Source: Anaerobium acetethylicum
GTDB taxonomy: Bacteria > Bacillota > Clostridia > Lachnospirales > Lachnospiraceae
Reading direction: 5' to 3'
Assembly (NCBI RefSeq): GCF_900096945.1
Contig: NZ_FMKA01000018.1
Location: 17,131-81,130 of the forward strand
DNA length: 64,000 bases
The first letter of the stretch is position 1. The number at the start of each line of letters is the position of its first letter. Position numbers and translations under genes: made by a program. A model generated the notes under the pieces. That model ran no database searches. It saw only the letters and a list, made by a program, of their open reading frames with translations, and was not told the DNA's origin. This document shows positions 43,901 to 50,855 of the stretch, in pieces.

Positions 43901-45347
43901 TGACAGCATCACCTATGATGAATTCCAGGAGGATAGCCTGGAGGCTGATTTGCGGAAGCGGAAAAAGGAAACAGGGGAACTGGACAAAAAGCTTCAGGAG
44001 CTGGTGACGAAGATTGCAGTTGTTGAAAATTCCATTGGCAACGAACTGAAAAAAATGCTGGAAAAGTGCGGCTTCCCAGAACCTGCAGACAGGGAAGACA
44101 TAGTCGGAGTCGATTTCAAGGCTGTCATCAATGAGAAGCAGGCAGACAGGAAACGTGTACGGGCGGAAGCCGAAAAAGCTGTCACCAGGATCAGGAACTA
44201 TGAGGGAAGTCTTGCGGTCTTTGCAGAATACTCGGATTTTCCTGTAAAAGAAAAACTGGAATTTGCAGAGGAGTTCGACGCAATGACGGCAGAGGAGTTA
44301 AGCCGCTACAACGGGGAAATCAGAAGAGATTACCGGGAATCGGTCAAGGAAAGGACAGACTGTCAGGGAAAATTGCGGGATACCCTGAACCGCATAGCGA
44401 GAATGCATGAGTTTGAAGAGGAATTCTATAAGAAGCCCCTTGAAATGCTGGTGGAGGTAATAGGCGATGCAGATGCGGTAAGGCTGCAGCTGGACACCAC
44501 TCTGCAATCCTATGAAAGTCTAATGGAAAAACTTGCAATCGATATCGCCCTGATCGACAGGGAAAAGGAGAAGGTCTGCGAGCTTCTGCTGGATTATATT
44601 CTCGAGGTGCATAACAACCTTGGGAAAATTGATAAAAACTCAACAATCAATGTCCGGGGCAGATCCATTAAGATGCTCCGCCTGCTCCTGCCTGACTGGG
44701 AGGAGAATGCGCAGCTATTTGTGCAGAGGCTGAAGGATTTCGTGGAGGACCTTACCACAAAGGCGCTAGTTGCCATGGAAAACAACGAAAATATCGAGGA
44801 ACTGGTGGGAAAACGTATCACCACAAGGAACCTTTATGATTCAGTCGTGGGAATCAGCAGGATCGAAATCAAACTCTATAAAATCGAGGAGCAGAGAGAG
44901 TACCCCATAACCTGGGCAGACGTTTCGAAAAATTCCGGTGGTGAAGGCTTCCTGTCGGCTTTCGTCATTCTGACCAGTCTCCTGTACTATATGCGCCGTG
45001 ACGAAATGGACATATTCGCCGAAAAGGAAGAGGGAAAAGTGCTTGTGATGGACAATCCTTTTGCCCAGACAAATGCTTCCCATCTGCTGAAGCCTCTGAT
45101 GGATATCGCAAAGAAGACAAACACCCAGCTCATATGCCTTTCAGGCCTTGGCGGCGATTCAATCTACAACCGGTTCGACAATATCTACGTGCTGAACCTC
45201 GTATCCTCAAACCTGAGAAAGGGCATGCAGTATATGAAGCCTGAGCACATCAAGGGAGCCGGAGAAGAAACGGAGGAGATGATATTATCGAGGGTCATGA
45301 TAGCGGACGGGGCTGAGGAAGTTTACGAGCAGGAGAGCTTGTTTTAA
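40926..45347 (+). CDS. jetC: Wadjet system protein JetC (MukB-like SMC ATPase)
   Basis: 1473 residues, an SMC-type motor. Walker A is MSLRNGGGKSVLVQMM (near 38-45); two very long coiled-coil arms (about 230-560 and 690-1210) flank a central hinge (about 570-680, with YVYGMEWLRKN and the SFPIPIIRREDLG segment); the ABC signature is SKNSGGEGFLSAF (near 1340); Walker B is VLVMDNPFAQTNASH (near 1378), with Asn after the Asp, a form common in JetC. It drives loop extrusion that lets JetD recognise small circular DNA. Its stop lies 2 bp before a perfect GGTACC palindrome, which probably ends the operon. Confidence 0.9.
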   Translation: MSRINSLRIINLNYNNNSMHIDDETFRFDGQSTLMSLRNGGGKSVLVQMMIAPFVHKSYRNTKDRPFATFFTTNRPTFIMVEWELDGKAGYVLTGMMVRKSQGGSEAEEKEDLEMINFVSEYREKSRCDINNLAVIEKTEGEKKLKGFGYCRQLFETLKKDPGVDFNYFDMNNSQQSKRYFEKLKEFQIDSREWETIIKKVNLKESGLSDLFSEAKDEKGLIEKWFMEAVENKLNREKRPIKEFEKLLINYIRQYRENQSKIQRKAIIARFSEEAAGISRKVDDYKAASDKQASYENTIANLIPSYEELKIRAELEHTEIEARIAEIDKAIARTEYEEISLGIYKLRDEKHLFSEDRENVNILWKKAEEDAASVEKKIHVMECAGYYRDYQEASRELQLLENRLEIAKEEETELEPERRMIGYNLRCRYEAQRDELSQKIEDLGKQIDRDREEHTRIKAEKDGLEQENNRRNRETGTLEARIQEYDAAEQAYNQRFGETLQRNILGNYEPAALELKKKSYAEGLKQEERKAAESRRQKEVLNEQAKRLGRQLEELNGQYILCGEDEKNLEKEILEFECELDERRNIVKYVNLTEDDIFDRVKITEACNRKLHEIGDAKRVLEREHDRLEKELNRLRQGTVMELPKDFKEFLEAAGIHYVYGMEWLRKNGKTAAENEALVDNNPFIPYAIIIGSGDLEKLQKENTDIYTSFPIPIIRREDLGKLYDRSQDFLEGTEKVSFFVLFNKNLLDPEKLADLLASGEAGLLRKAEQIEVKRTEQDLYLEKRERTKNHRVEAGLYEAARRNLEKASALKKELEGKIDRTKDEQGKNSSELTRFADEIPKLDSLISKIKDQTGEFEKLCSRYEDYLVHRKDLQKNKERLQEIKGLMLEADQQMTAISTRISDSGQERFKKNEAMTAVSTKLAAYSAYQEGETSTRDTEDLEARYKAVTEQMSGSIQSLEEQLKGARKRYGKSEKQLIDKANKYGIGQQEYDSITYDEFQEDSLEADLRKRKKETGELDKKLQELVTKIAVVENSIGNELKKMLEKCGFPEPADREDIVGVDFKAVINEKQADRKRVRAEAEKAVTRIRNYEGSLAVFAEYSDFPVKEKLEFAEEFDAMTAEELSRYNGEIRRDYRESVKERTDCQGKLRDTLNRIARMHEFEEEFYKKPLEMLVEVIGDADAVRLQLDTTLQSYESLMEKLAIDIALIDREKEKVCELLLDYILEVHNNLGKIDKNSTINVRGRSIKMLRLLLPDWEENAQLFVQRLKDFVEDLTTKALVAMENNENIEELVGKRITTRNLYDSVVGISRIEIKLYKIEEQREYPITWADVSKNSGGEGFLSAFVILTSLLYYMRRDEMDIFAEKEEGKVLVMDNPFAQTNASHLLKPLMDIAKKTNTQLICLSGLGGDSIYNRFDNIYVLNLVSSNLRKGMQYMKPEHIKGAGEETEEMILSRVMIADGAEEVYEQESLF

Positions 45348-45349
45348 AA

Positions 45350-45391
45350 GGTACCTGACACCATAAACTGCAGTTTATGGTGTCAGGTACC
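45350..45391. repeat. Perfect 42-bp palindrome, GGTACCTGACACC type
   Basis: 45350-45370 (starting GGTACCTGACACC) is the exact complement of 45371-45391 with no loop. It differs from copies 1-4 after GGTACC. It follows jetC directly and contributes the stop codon of the minus-strand gene at 45383. Confidence 0.9.
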
Positions 45392-45673
45392 AATAGGGTT
45401 TGGATAACCTGTTTCCCAAAGATAACCACCGACAGCTGCTAAAACAGGATCTATACTTTCTATTCCAGGAAGTGGTAATTGTTCAAGTTCTTTGATGCGG
45501 TCGATTTCAGGTAAAGCTTTCATTGTTTGTTCGCTGTCAGAAAGTTGTGATTGACTTGAAACAGCTACAGGAATTTGCTTCTCAAAAAAATCATAACCTG
45601 AGTTGGTGATATTACCAGCAGATATAGATTCTAATAAAATGGAACAGGCTACAATTGTAATTATGTTTTTCAT
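45383..45673 (-). CDS. Small secreted protein, 96 residues, ending inside a palindrome
   Basis: Begins MKNIITIVACSILLESISAG, a short signal peptide with a possible cleavage after ISA, followed by a polar 75-residue tail ending GYPNPIGT. The last two codons and the TGA stop are GGTACCTGA of the palindrome at 45350-45391, so the natural C-terminus may have been replaced when the palindrome inserted. ATG 45673 has GGGGGTATCT upstream. No family recognised; it could be a truncated secreted or peptide-like gene. Confidence 0.45.
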   Translation of the reverse strand: MKNIITIVACSILLESISAGNITNSGYDFFEKQIPVAVSSQSQLSDSEQTMKALPEIDRIKELEQLPLPGIESIDPVLAAVGGYLWETGYPNPIGT

Positions 45674-45827
45674 AGATACCCCCATTGATTTGTAATGATT
45701 ATGTTATAAAGACTAAAAAGTTTGACAAGGAATAAACGTTCTGCAAATAATAGTCTATCATATAAAATTAGTACTTGAAAGAAATATTTTGTAAAATCAT
45801 GATGGTATGATTTTCTCATAACTGTTC

Positions 45828-45960
45828 AGAACCCCTGTCTCGCGAGGTGTTTTTATGCTGATTTTGCATAAAAACCTGAGACATTCGTGCGCCAAATTGC
45901 TGGTTTTGCAATTTGTGTGCCTCATATGTGACTATGAAGGACTTAGTCCTGAATAGTTAC
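45828..45960. mobile_element. MITE-like element, copy B, with 8-bp target duplication
   Basis: 133 bp from ATAACTGTTCAG (45828-45839) to CTGAATAGTTAC (45949-45960), with perfect 8-bp direct repeats ATTTTCTC at 45820-45827 and 45961-45968. The interior matches copy A at about nine bases in ten (GTCTCGCGAGG, TTTTTATGCTGA, GCGCCAAATTGCTG, GACTATGAAGGAC). It lies in the 424-bp gap between the small secreted gene and the reductase-like gene; the rest of the gap has a TATAAT at 46066 but no clear -35. Confidence 0.9.
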
Positions 45961-46097
45961 ATTTTCTCTTTGTATAGACCATGACCGTGAAGATATGCTA
46001 ATATGATATATATGATGTAAAAGAATGAAGGTATTGTACCCATGATACCTAAGGATTGCAAATTAGTATAATCGTAAAAATAAAAGGAGGAATATCA

Positions 46098-46766
46098 ATG
46101 GCAGATCCAAGTTTTGCAGTGCTCCAGAAAGTGCGGAACGGTAAACGGACTTTTGGGATAACCCCAAGAATTCCAGGCGGTTTCATTACTCCGGGAGATT
46201 TGATCAGGATAGCCCAGGTGGCTGAAAAATATAAGGGACAGATAAAGATAACATCAGGACAGCGCATCACGATTTTAGGCATACAGCCGGAGGATGTTGA
46301 ACTTGCATGGAAAGACCTGGGTATGGAACCGGGAGTCAGATCTTCCTATTCCGTAAAGAATGTTGAAATATGCCCGGCTTCCTTCTGTAAAAGGGCAAAA
46401 CAAAATTCCATGAAGCTCGGGCTGAGACTTGAGAAGAAGTTTTATGGCAGGCCGGCGCCAAACAGAACGAAGATTGGCGTGACTGGCTGTCTGAATGCCT
46501 GCACCAGCGCCAACAGTAAAGATATTGCAGTGCTTGCCGATCCGGAAGGATATATCATCCGGGCAGGCGGCAGCGCAGGGTTTTATCCGAGACTGCCGGA
46601 TGAAATAGCGAGGGGACTCACAGAGAGCGAGGCAGAGCGCATGGTGGAAGCAGTGTTCGACTATTATGCCACTAACGCGGAACTTGGAGATAAGCTGGGT
46701 CCCTTTATCGACAGAATCGGGCTGGAGCAGTTTATAAAAGGAACCATGGAACTATATGGTACCTGA
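46098..46766 (+). CDS. Small siroheme/Fe-S sulfite-nitrite reductase-like protein
   Basis: 222 residues, related to the catalytic half of sulfite/nitrite reductases. The four-cysteine pattern CPASFCKRAKQN (C-x4-C, near 95) and TGCLNACTSANSKD (C-x3-C, near 140) matches the ligands of the coupled [4Fe-4S]-siroheme site, and QIKITSGQRITILGI (near 50) is the ferredoxin-like half-repeat. Full enzymes have two such halves and about 500 residues, so this is a single-repeat form; the substrate is uncertain. RBS AAAGGAGGAATATC supports ATG 46098. The last codons and stop (GGTACCTGA) come from a GGTACC repeat. The flavodoxin-like gene follows at 51 bp. Confidence 0.75.
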   Translation: MADPSFAVLQKVRNGKRTFGITPRIPGGFITPGDLIRIAQVAEKYKGQIKITSGQRITILGIQPEDVELAWKDLGMEPGVRSSYSVKNVEICPASFCKRAKQNSMKLGLRLEKKFYGRPAPNRTKIGVTGCLNACTSANSKDIAVLADPEGYIIRAGGSAGFYPRLPDEIARGLTESEAERMVEAVFDYYATNAELGDKLGPFIDRIGLEQFIKGTMELYGT

Positions 46767-46770
46767 CACC
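46758..46770. repeat. Half copy of the GGTACCTGACACC palindrome
   Basis: GGTACCTGACACC without its second arm. It supplies the final GT codons and the TGA stop of the reductase-like gene. Confidence 0.7.
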
Positions 46771-46817
46771 ATTAAAAAAGTATAAACAATGCACACAAAT
46801 TGCGAAAGGAGCTTACA

Positions 46818-47438
46818 ATGAAAGTATTATTAGTGAACGGAAGTCCCCGTAAATCGGGATGCACCTATACAGCCTTAAAAGAGGTGGCTGACACCCTGGA
46901 AAAGAACGGCCTTGAGACCGAGATTTTCTGGATTGGGAATAAGCCAGTGGCAGGCTGCATTGCCTGTGGGGCATGTGCAAAAACAGGCAGATGTTTCAGG
47001 GATGACTGTGTAAATGAATTCCTTGATAAGGCGGAGCAGGCAGATGGATTTCTGTTTGGTACGCCGGTTCATTATGCGTCTGCGTCCGGAATGATATCCT
47101 CATTTATGGACAGGGCATTTTATGCAGGTTCATCCAAATTCCGCGGAAAGCCGGGAGCAGCGGTCGTAAGCTGCAGGAGGGGCGGAGCGAGTGCGGCCTT
47201 TGACCAGATCAACAAGTATTTTACCATAAGCAGCATGCCGGTCGTATCTTCCCAGTACTGGAATTCGGTTCATGGAAATACTCCAGATGAGGTAAGGCAG
47301 GATGGAGAGGGAATGCAGATCATGCGTACCCTTGGAAATAATATGGCATGGCTGATGAAGTCTATTGAAGCTGGCAGGAAAGCAGGGATCGAACTTCCGC
47401 CTCTGGAAGAAAAGATAAGGACGAATTTTATCAGATAA
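46818..47438 (+). CDS. Flavodoxin-fold NAD(P)H-dependent oxidoreductase
   Basis: 206 residues with the FMN phosphate loop VNGSPRKSGCT (near 7), the cysteine pair region CIACGACAKTGRC (near 46-60) that in this family may hold an Fe-S cluster or redox cysteines, and the second flavin loop GTPVHYASASGM (near 79). It transfers electrons from NAD(P)H through FMN; beside the siroheme-type protein it could be its electron donor. ATG 46818 has AAAGGAGC upstream. The FetA-like gene begins right after its stop. Confidence 0.8.
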   Translation: MKVLLVNGSPRKSGCTYTALKEVADTLEKNGLETEIFWIGNKPVAGCIACGACAKTGRCFRDDCVNEFLDKAEQADGFLFGTPVHYASASGMISSFMDRAFYAGSSKFRGKPGAAVVSCRRGGASAAFDQINKYFTISSMPVVSSQYWNSVHGNTPDEVRQDGEGMQIMRTLGNNMAWLMKSIEAGRKAGIELPPLEEKIRTNFIR

Positions 47439-47565
47439 TTTGATAAAAATTAGAACTAGTAATATATTGAGGGGAGTTCAGTGTGGCGGAAATACCGCCA
47501 TACTGAAAAGTAAAAATATGGACTATGAGTTGCTGAATTGTGAAACAGCGGATGGGAATAACAGA

Positions 47566-48195
47566 ATGGCACTTTTTTCAATCAACCAGGTAAACTACAA
47601 GGATATCATCAAATACCAGGATACGGATATTTTTCAGGATCAGACGACTTTTCTCTGCGGAGAAAGCGGATGCGGGAAAAGTACGCTTTTGAAGCTGCTG
47701 AATGGGGTCGTATCCGCGGGGAGCGGAACCATCACCTATAAGGGAAAGCCGGTGGAAGAGTATGATCCTACCAAATTGAGACGTGAGGTTCTCCTGGTCG
47801 GCCAGTCGGTATATCTGTTTGATGGCACGATCAGGGAAAACTTTCAGGAATATTATGCCTACCGGGATCTTAGTCTAATCAGCGATGAAAAGATAAGGGA
47901 ATACCTGAAGCTCTGCGCTGCGGATTTTCCCCTGACGGAACCCTGTAAAAACATGTCGGGAGGGGAACGGCAGAGGATTTATATCGCCATTTGCATGTCT
48001 CTCATGCCTAAGGTGCTAATGATGGATGAACCTACAAGCGCATTAGACGAAAAGAATTCCTGGATTGTAATGGAGAATATCAAAGAATTCTGCACCAGAA
48101 AAGGAATCACCCTGATTGTGGTATCCCATAATACCAGGCTGGCTGAGGCGTTTGCCGACAGGACCATTACGTTTTGCGGAGGTGGATGCCGATGA
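47566..48195 (+). CDS. FetA/YbbL-like ABC ATPase
   Basis: About 209 residues from the chosen start. Walker A LCGESGCGKSTLLKLL (near 30), Q-loop VGQSVYLFDGTIRENF, signature NMSGGERQRIYIAI and Walker B VLMMDEPTSALD are intact. Length and the YbbM-type partner next to it point to the FetAB/UPF0014 pair, linked in enterics to iron export and peroxide resistance. The open frame extends upstream to 47440, but the extra 42 residues are unlike the family and cross an unused GAGGGGAG site; ATG 47566 (MALFSINQVNYKD) gives the family's normal N-terminus with only a weak RBS. The true start is uncertain. Confidence 0.75.
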   Translation: MALFSINQVNYKDIIKYQDTDIFQDQTTFLCGESGCGKSTLLKLLNGVVSAGSGTITYKGKPVEEYDPTKLRREVLLVGQSVYLFDGTIRENFQEYYAYRDLSLISDEKIREYLKLCAADFPLTEPCKNMSGGERQRIYIAICMSLMPKVLMMDEPTSALDEKNSWIVMENIKEFCTRKGITLIVVSHNTRLAEAFADRTITFCGGGCR

Positions 48196-48965
48196 ATGGA
48201 ATTATCACTCTGAACCTCTGGCAGTTTGCCCTGATCTATCTGCTGTTGCTTGTGGTACTGGCAATTATGAAAAAATGCAGGATCGACCAGACCAGGCTCC
48301 TGATCGTGGCAAGCTTCAGGATGACCGTGCAGCTTGTGCTGGCAGGGCTTATCCTGACCGCTATTTTTAAAAATCCGCATCCGGCATTCACCCTGCTTTA
48401 TCTGGTTGTCATGACCGGATTTGCCATTTATATGGTTCTGTCGAAGAACAAGGGAATCAACAGGCGGTTTAAGGCTGTGGTTGCCGTATCCCTGGCCGTG
48501 ACGGGACTTTCAATCGTCGTTTTCTTCATCGTGGCGGTTGTGGGTGCAGACATATTCAATCCCCGGTATACGATACCTGTCAGCGGAATGATCATTGGAA
48601 ATGCAATGAACGGGGTAAGCCTGGGGCTCAGGAATTTCAATGAAAACATCAGGACCCAGCGCAATAAAATCGATACCCTGATCAATATAGGAGTGACGCC
48701 TCAGAAAATACTGGAACCGTTTGTAAACCAGTCCCTTGAAACGGCAATGCTCCCTACGCTGAATTCCATGCTGGGGATGGGCATCATTTCGCTTCCGGGC
48801 ATGATGACAGGACAGATCCTTTCGGGAACGATGCCAATGACAGCCATACTCTATCAGATCGCGATCCTCATTGCAATCTGCACGGTCACCTGTCTTGCGG
48901 TGTTCTGTTCTTTGCATTTTGGATACCGGACGCTGTATAATAAGAGGAACCAGATGGTTATATAG
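48192..48965 (+). CDS. FetB/YbbM-like ABC permease (UPF0014)
   Basis: 257 residues, about seven membrane segments, UPF0014 family: MIIGNAMNGVSLGLRNF (near 135) and the SMLGMGIISLPGMMTGQIL block (near 195) are family hallmarks. It overlaps the ATPase gene by ATGA, so the two are one transporter. ATG 48192 has GGAGGTGG upstream. Likely substrate is a metal such as iron by homology with FetB; the sulfite-reductase-like and flavin genes upstream fit an iron/redox theme. Confidence 0.85.
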   Translation: MNGIITLNLWQFALIYLLLLVVLAIMKKCRIDQTRLLIVASFRMTVQLVLAGLILTAIFKNPHPAFTLLYLVVMTGFAIYMVLSKNKGINRRFKAVVAVSLAVTGLSIVVFFIVAVVGADIFNPRYTIPVSGMIIGNAMNGVSLGLRNFNENIRTQRNKIDTLINIGVTPQKILEPFVNQSLETAMLPTLNSMLGMGIISLPGMMTGQILSGTMPMTAILYQIAILIAICTVTCLAVFCSLHFGYRTLYNKRNQMVI

Positions 48966-48970
48966 AAGGA

Positions 48971-49016
48971 CAACTACTCAACGACTGCTTTTTAGTCATT
49001 GAGTAGTTGTTTTTTT
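48971..49016 (+). terminator. Terminator after fetB-like gene
   Basis: CAACTACTCAACGACT (48971-48986) pairs with AGTCATTGAGTAGTTG (48994-49009), followed by T7. Strong intrinsic terminator. Confidence 0.9.
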
Positions 49017-49238
49017 GTTTCTTGGAGATATGCAGTTTAATATAGGATTTATGGCATAGGAATTAGAGTGGTTGTTTCGTCTCTATGTGGTTGCATCAGT
49101 TTTGCGGGTACATCAATACATTAAGGTTAAAAGATTGAAGTGGTTCGTTTATAGGTTTTATGTTGAATAAAGAGGATAAGAAAGTGTACAGTGCAATATG
49201 TACAAAAAGAAAAAGAAAAAAAGAGAAAAATATAACTA

Positions 49239-49267
49239 TTGACACTAACATGTTAACATGTTAGTAT
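49239..49267 (+). promoter_or_regulatory. Promoter of the uronate/gulonate operon with a palindrome in its spacer
   Basis: TTGACA (49239-49244), a 17-bp spacer and TAGTAT (49262-49267). The perfect 20-bp palindrome CTAACATGTTAACATGTTAG (49245-49264) fills the spacer and enters the -10 box, and a further half-site TATGTTAA follows (49265-49272). A bound regulator would exclude RNA polymerase. The GntR-family gene at 53883 in the same operon is the natural candidate. The stretch 49017-49238 before it shows nothing else. Confidence 0.8.
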
Positions 49268-49297
49268 GTTAATAACAAAAACACACAGGAGGTTGTT

Positions 49298-50323
49298 ATG
49301 ATGAAAAAGAAAGTATTATCAATTTTATTAGCTTTAACTATGACATGTTCGCTAGTAGCATGTGCAGGGAGTTCAAATGCTACAACAGCAGATGAAAACG
49401 GAAAGACAGCAGCAGAAGGGGAAAAATACACCTTAAAAGTGGGTACGGTATTAACAGAAACAGATCCTGTTTTTCTGGCACTAGAAGGATTCAAAGCAAC
49501 CGTGGAAGAGAAAACAGAAGGAAATGTAACCGTGGAATTGTACTCAGGTGCGCAGTTGGGTTCAGATGAAGACGTATTAGAGCAGGCTAAAGTGGGTGCT
49601 GGTGTCGGAATTATTACAGACCCAGGTCGAATGAGCAACTATATCAGCGATTTTGGTATTTTGGGAGGACCATATTTAGCGGATGACTATGAAGGCGCTT
49701 TAGAATTAATGGAGACATCAGTATATAAAGATTTAGCTGATCAATTTTCTGAATCTGGATTTAAGATTTTATCATTTAATTACTACCAAGGAAGTAGAAA
49801 CTTATATACAAAATCACCTGTCGCAACACCCGAAGATTTAAAAGGACTGCGAATCAGAAGTTCAGGATCTGATGTTGTTACGAAATCATTAGAAGCTATG
49901 GGGGCGAATACAACCGTTCTGCCTTGGTCAGAAGCATATCAAGGTCTGCAACAGAAAGTAATAGAGGGTGTGGAAGTGCATAACTCTGCGGCTGTAGGTT
50001 CTAGTATTTATGAAGTGACGGAATATGTATCGTTGACAGGACATTTTCAGCTGCTGACAGGATTGGTTATTTCAGATAGCTGGTTTCAAAAATTACCAGA
50101 TCAATATAGGACGATTTTGATTGAGGCTTCTTACGAGGCTGGTAAAAATGCTTCTAATGAAGTTATTGGAAAAGATGAAGAATTTCTGCAGAAATGTATT
50201 GATGGTGGGGTAGAAGTTGTAGAAATTGATAAAGATGCGTTTAAGGAAGCAGCAGAGTCAGCGTACGATGTTTTGGGATACAGGGAATTAAAGGATAAAA
50301 TTGATAAGGAGTTAGGAAGATAA
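49298..50323 (+). CDS. TRAP transporter substrate-binding lipoprotein (DctP type)
   Basis: 341 residues with a lipoprotein signal ending SLVAC (Cys near 22) and a DctP-type domain. NYYQGSRNLYTKSPVATPEDLKGLRIRSSG (near 165-190) is the region with the Arg that pairs with the solute carboxylate. It leads an operon of uronate and aldonate enzymes, so glucuronate, galacturonate or L-gulonate-type acids are likely ligands. AGGAGGTTGTT precedes ATG 49298; a second ATG follows directly. It is about as long as, but clearly diverged from, the DctP at 28978. Confidence 0.9.
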   Translation: MMKKKVLSILLALTMTCSLVACAGSSNATTADENGKTAAEGEKYTLKVGTVLTETDPVFLALEGFKATVEEKTEGNVTVELYSGAQLGSDEDVLEQAKVGAGVGIITDPGRMSNYISDFGILGGPYLADDYEGALELMETSVYKDLADQFSESGFKILSFNYYQGSRNLYTKSPVATPEDLKGLRIRSSGSDVVTKSLEAMGANTTVLPWSEAYQGLQQKVIEGVEVHNSAAVGSSIYEVTEYVSLTGHFQLLTGLVISDSWFQKLPDQYRTILIEASYEAGKNASNEVIGKDEEFLQKCIDGGVEVVEIDKDAFKEAAESAYDVLGYRELKDKIDKELGR

Positions 50324-50354
50324 TAGAAAATTATTGAAAAAGAGGGATAATAAA

Positions 50355-50855
50355 ATGTTAGTAAAGCGAATCGAAGAAGTATTTGAGTGTATCGGCCTCG
50401 CCTCGTTGATTGTTTTGGTTTTTTTGGCAGCAGTATTACGGTTCTTTGGCTTAGATATGTCATGGTCTACAGATATGGCACAGTTGGTATTTGCTTGGGT
50501 CTGCTTTATAGGAGCAGACCTGGCAATGCGCCAAGATAGACATATGGGTGTGAATATGCTAGTAGATAGGTTTTCATTAAAAACACAGAATGGAGTTTTA
50601 CTATTTAATAACGTATTTATTATAGGTTTTTTAATTTTGGTTGCTGTATATGGCACCAACTTGTGTATAGTAAATTATCAGAGAACATTTAATACATTAC
50701 CAATCAGCTATTCCTATGCAACAGCAAGTGCACCGGTTGGATGTGCGTTGATGATAATTACGACTATTATAAAAATCAAAACTAATATTATGAATATTGT
50801 GAAAAGTGATTACTCGAGTTTAGAGAAAAAAGTCGAAGGAGGAGATGTATTATGA
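50355..50855 (+). CDS. TRAP transporter small membrane subunit (DctQ type)
   Basis: 166 residues, four membrane segments (first LASLIVLVFLAAVLRFFG; then the family's WSTDMAQLVFAWVCFIGADLAMRQDRHMG). I start at ATG 50355, with AAGAGGGAT upstream; the frame also opens seven codons earlier without an RBS. Its stop overlaps the start of the large subunit (ATGA). Confidence 0.85.
   Translation: MLVKRIEEVFECIGLASLIVLVFLAAVLRFFGLDMSWSTDMAQLVFAWVCFIGADLAMRQDRHMGVNMLVDRFSLKTQNGVLLFNNVFIIGFLILVAVYGTNLCIVNYQRTFNTLPISYSYATASAPVGCALMIITTIIKIKTNIMNIVKSDYSSLEKKVEGGDVL

Noticed and set aside
44298..44646. Minus-strand small frames inside jetC
   Set aside because: Typical shadows of a long coiled-coil gene; none has an RBS or a plausible protein composition.
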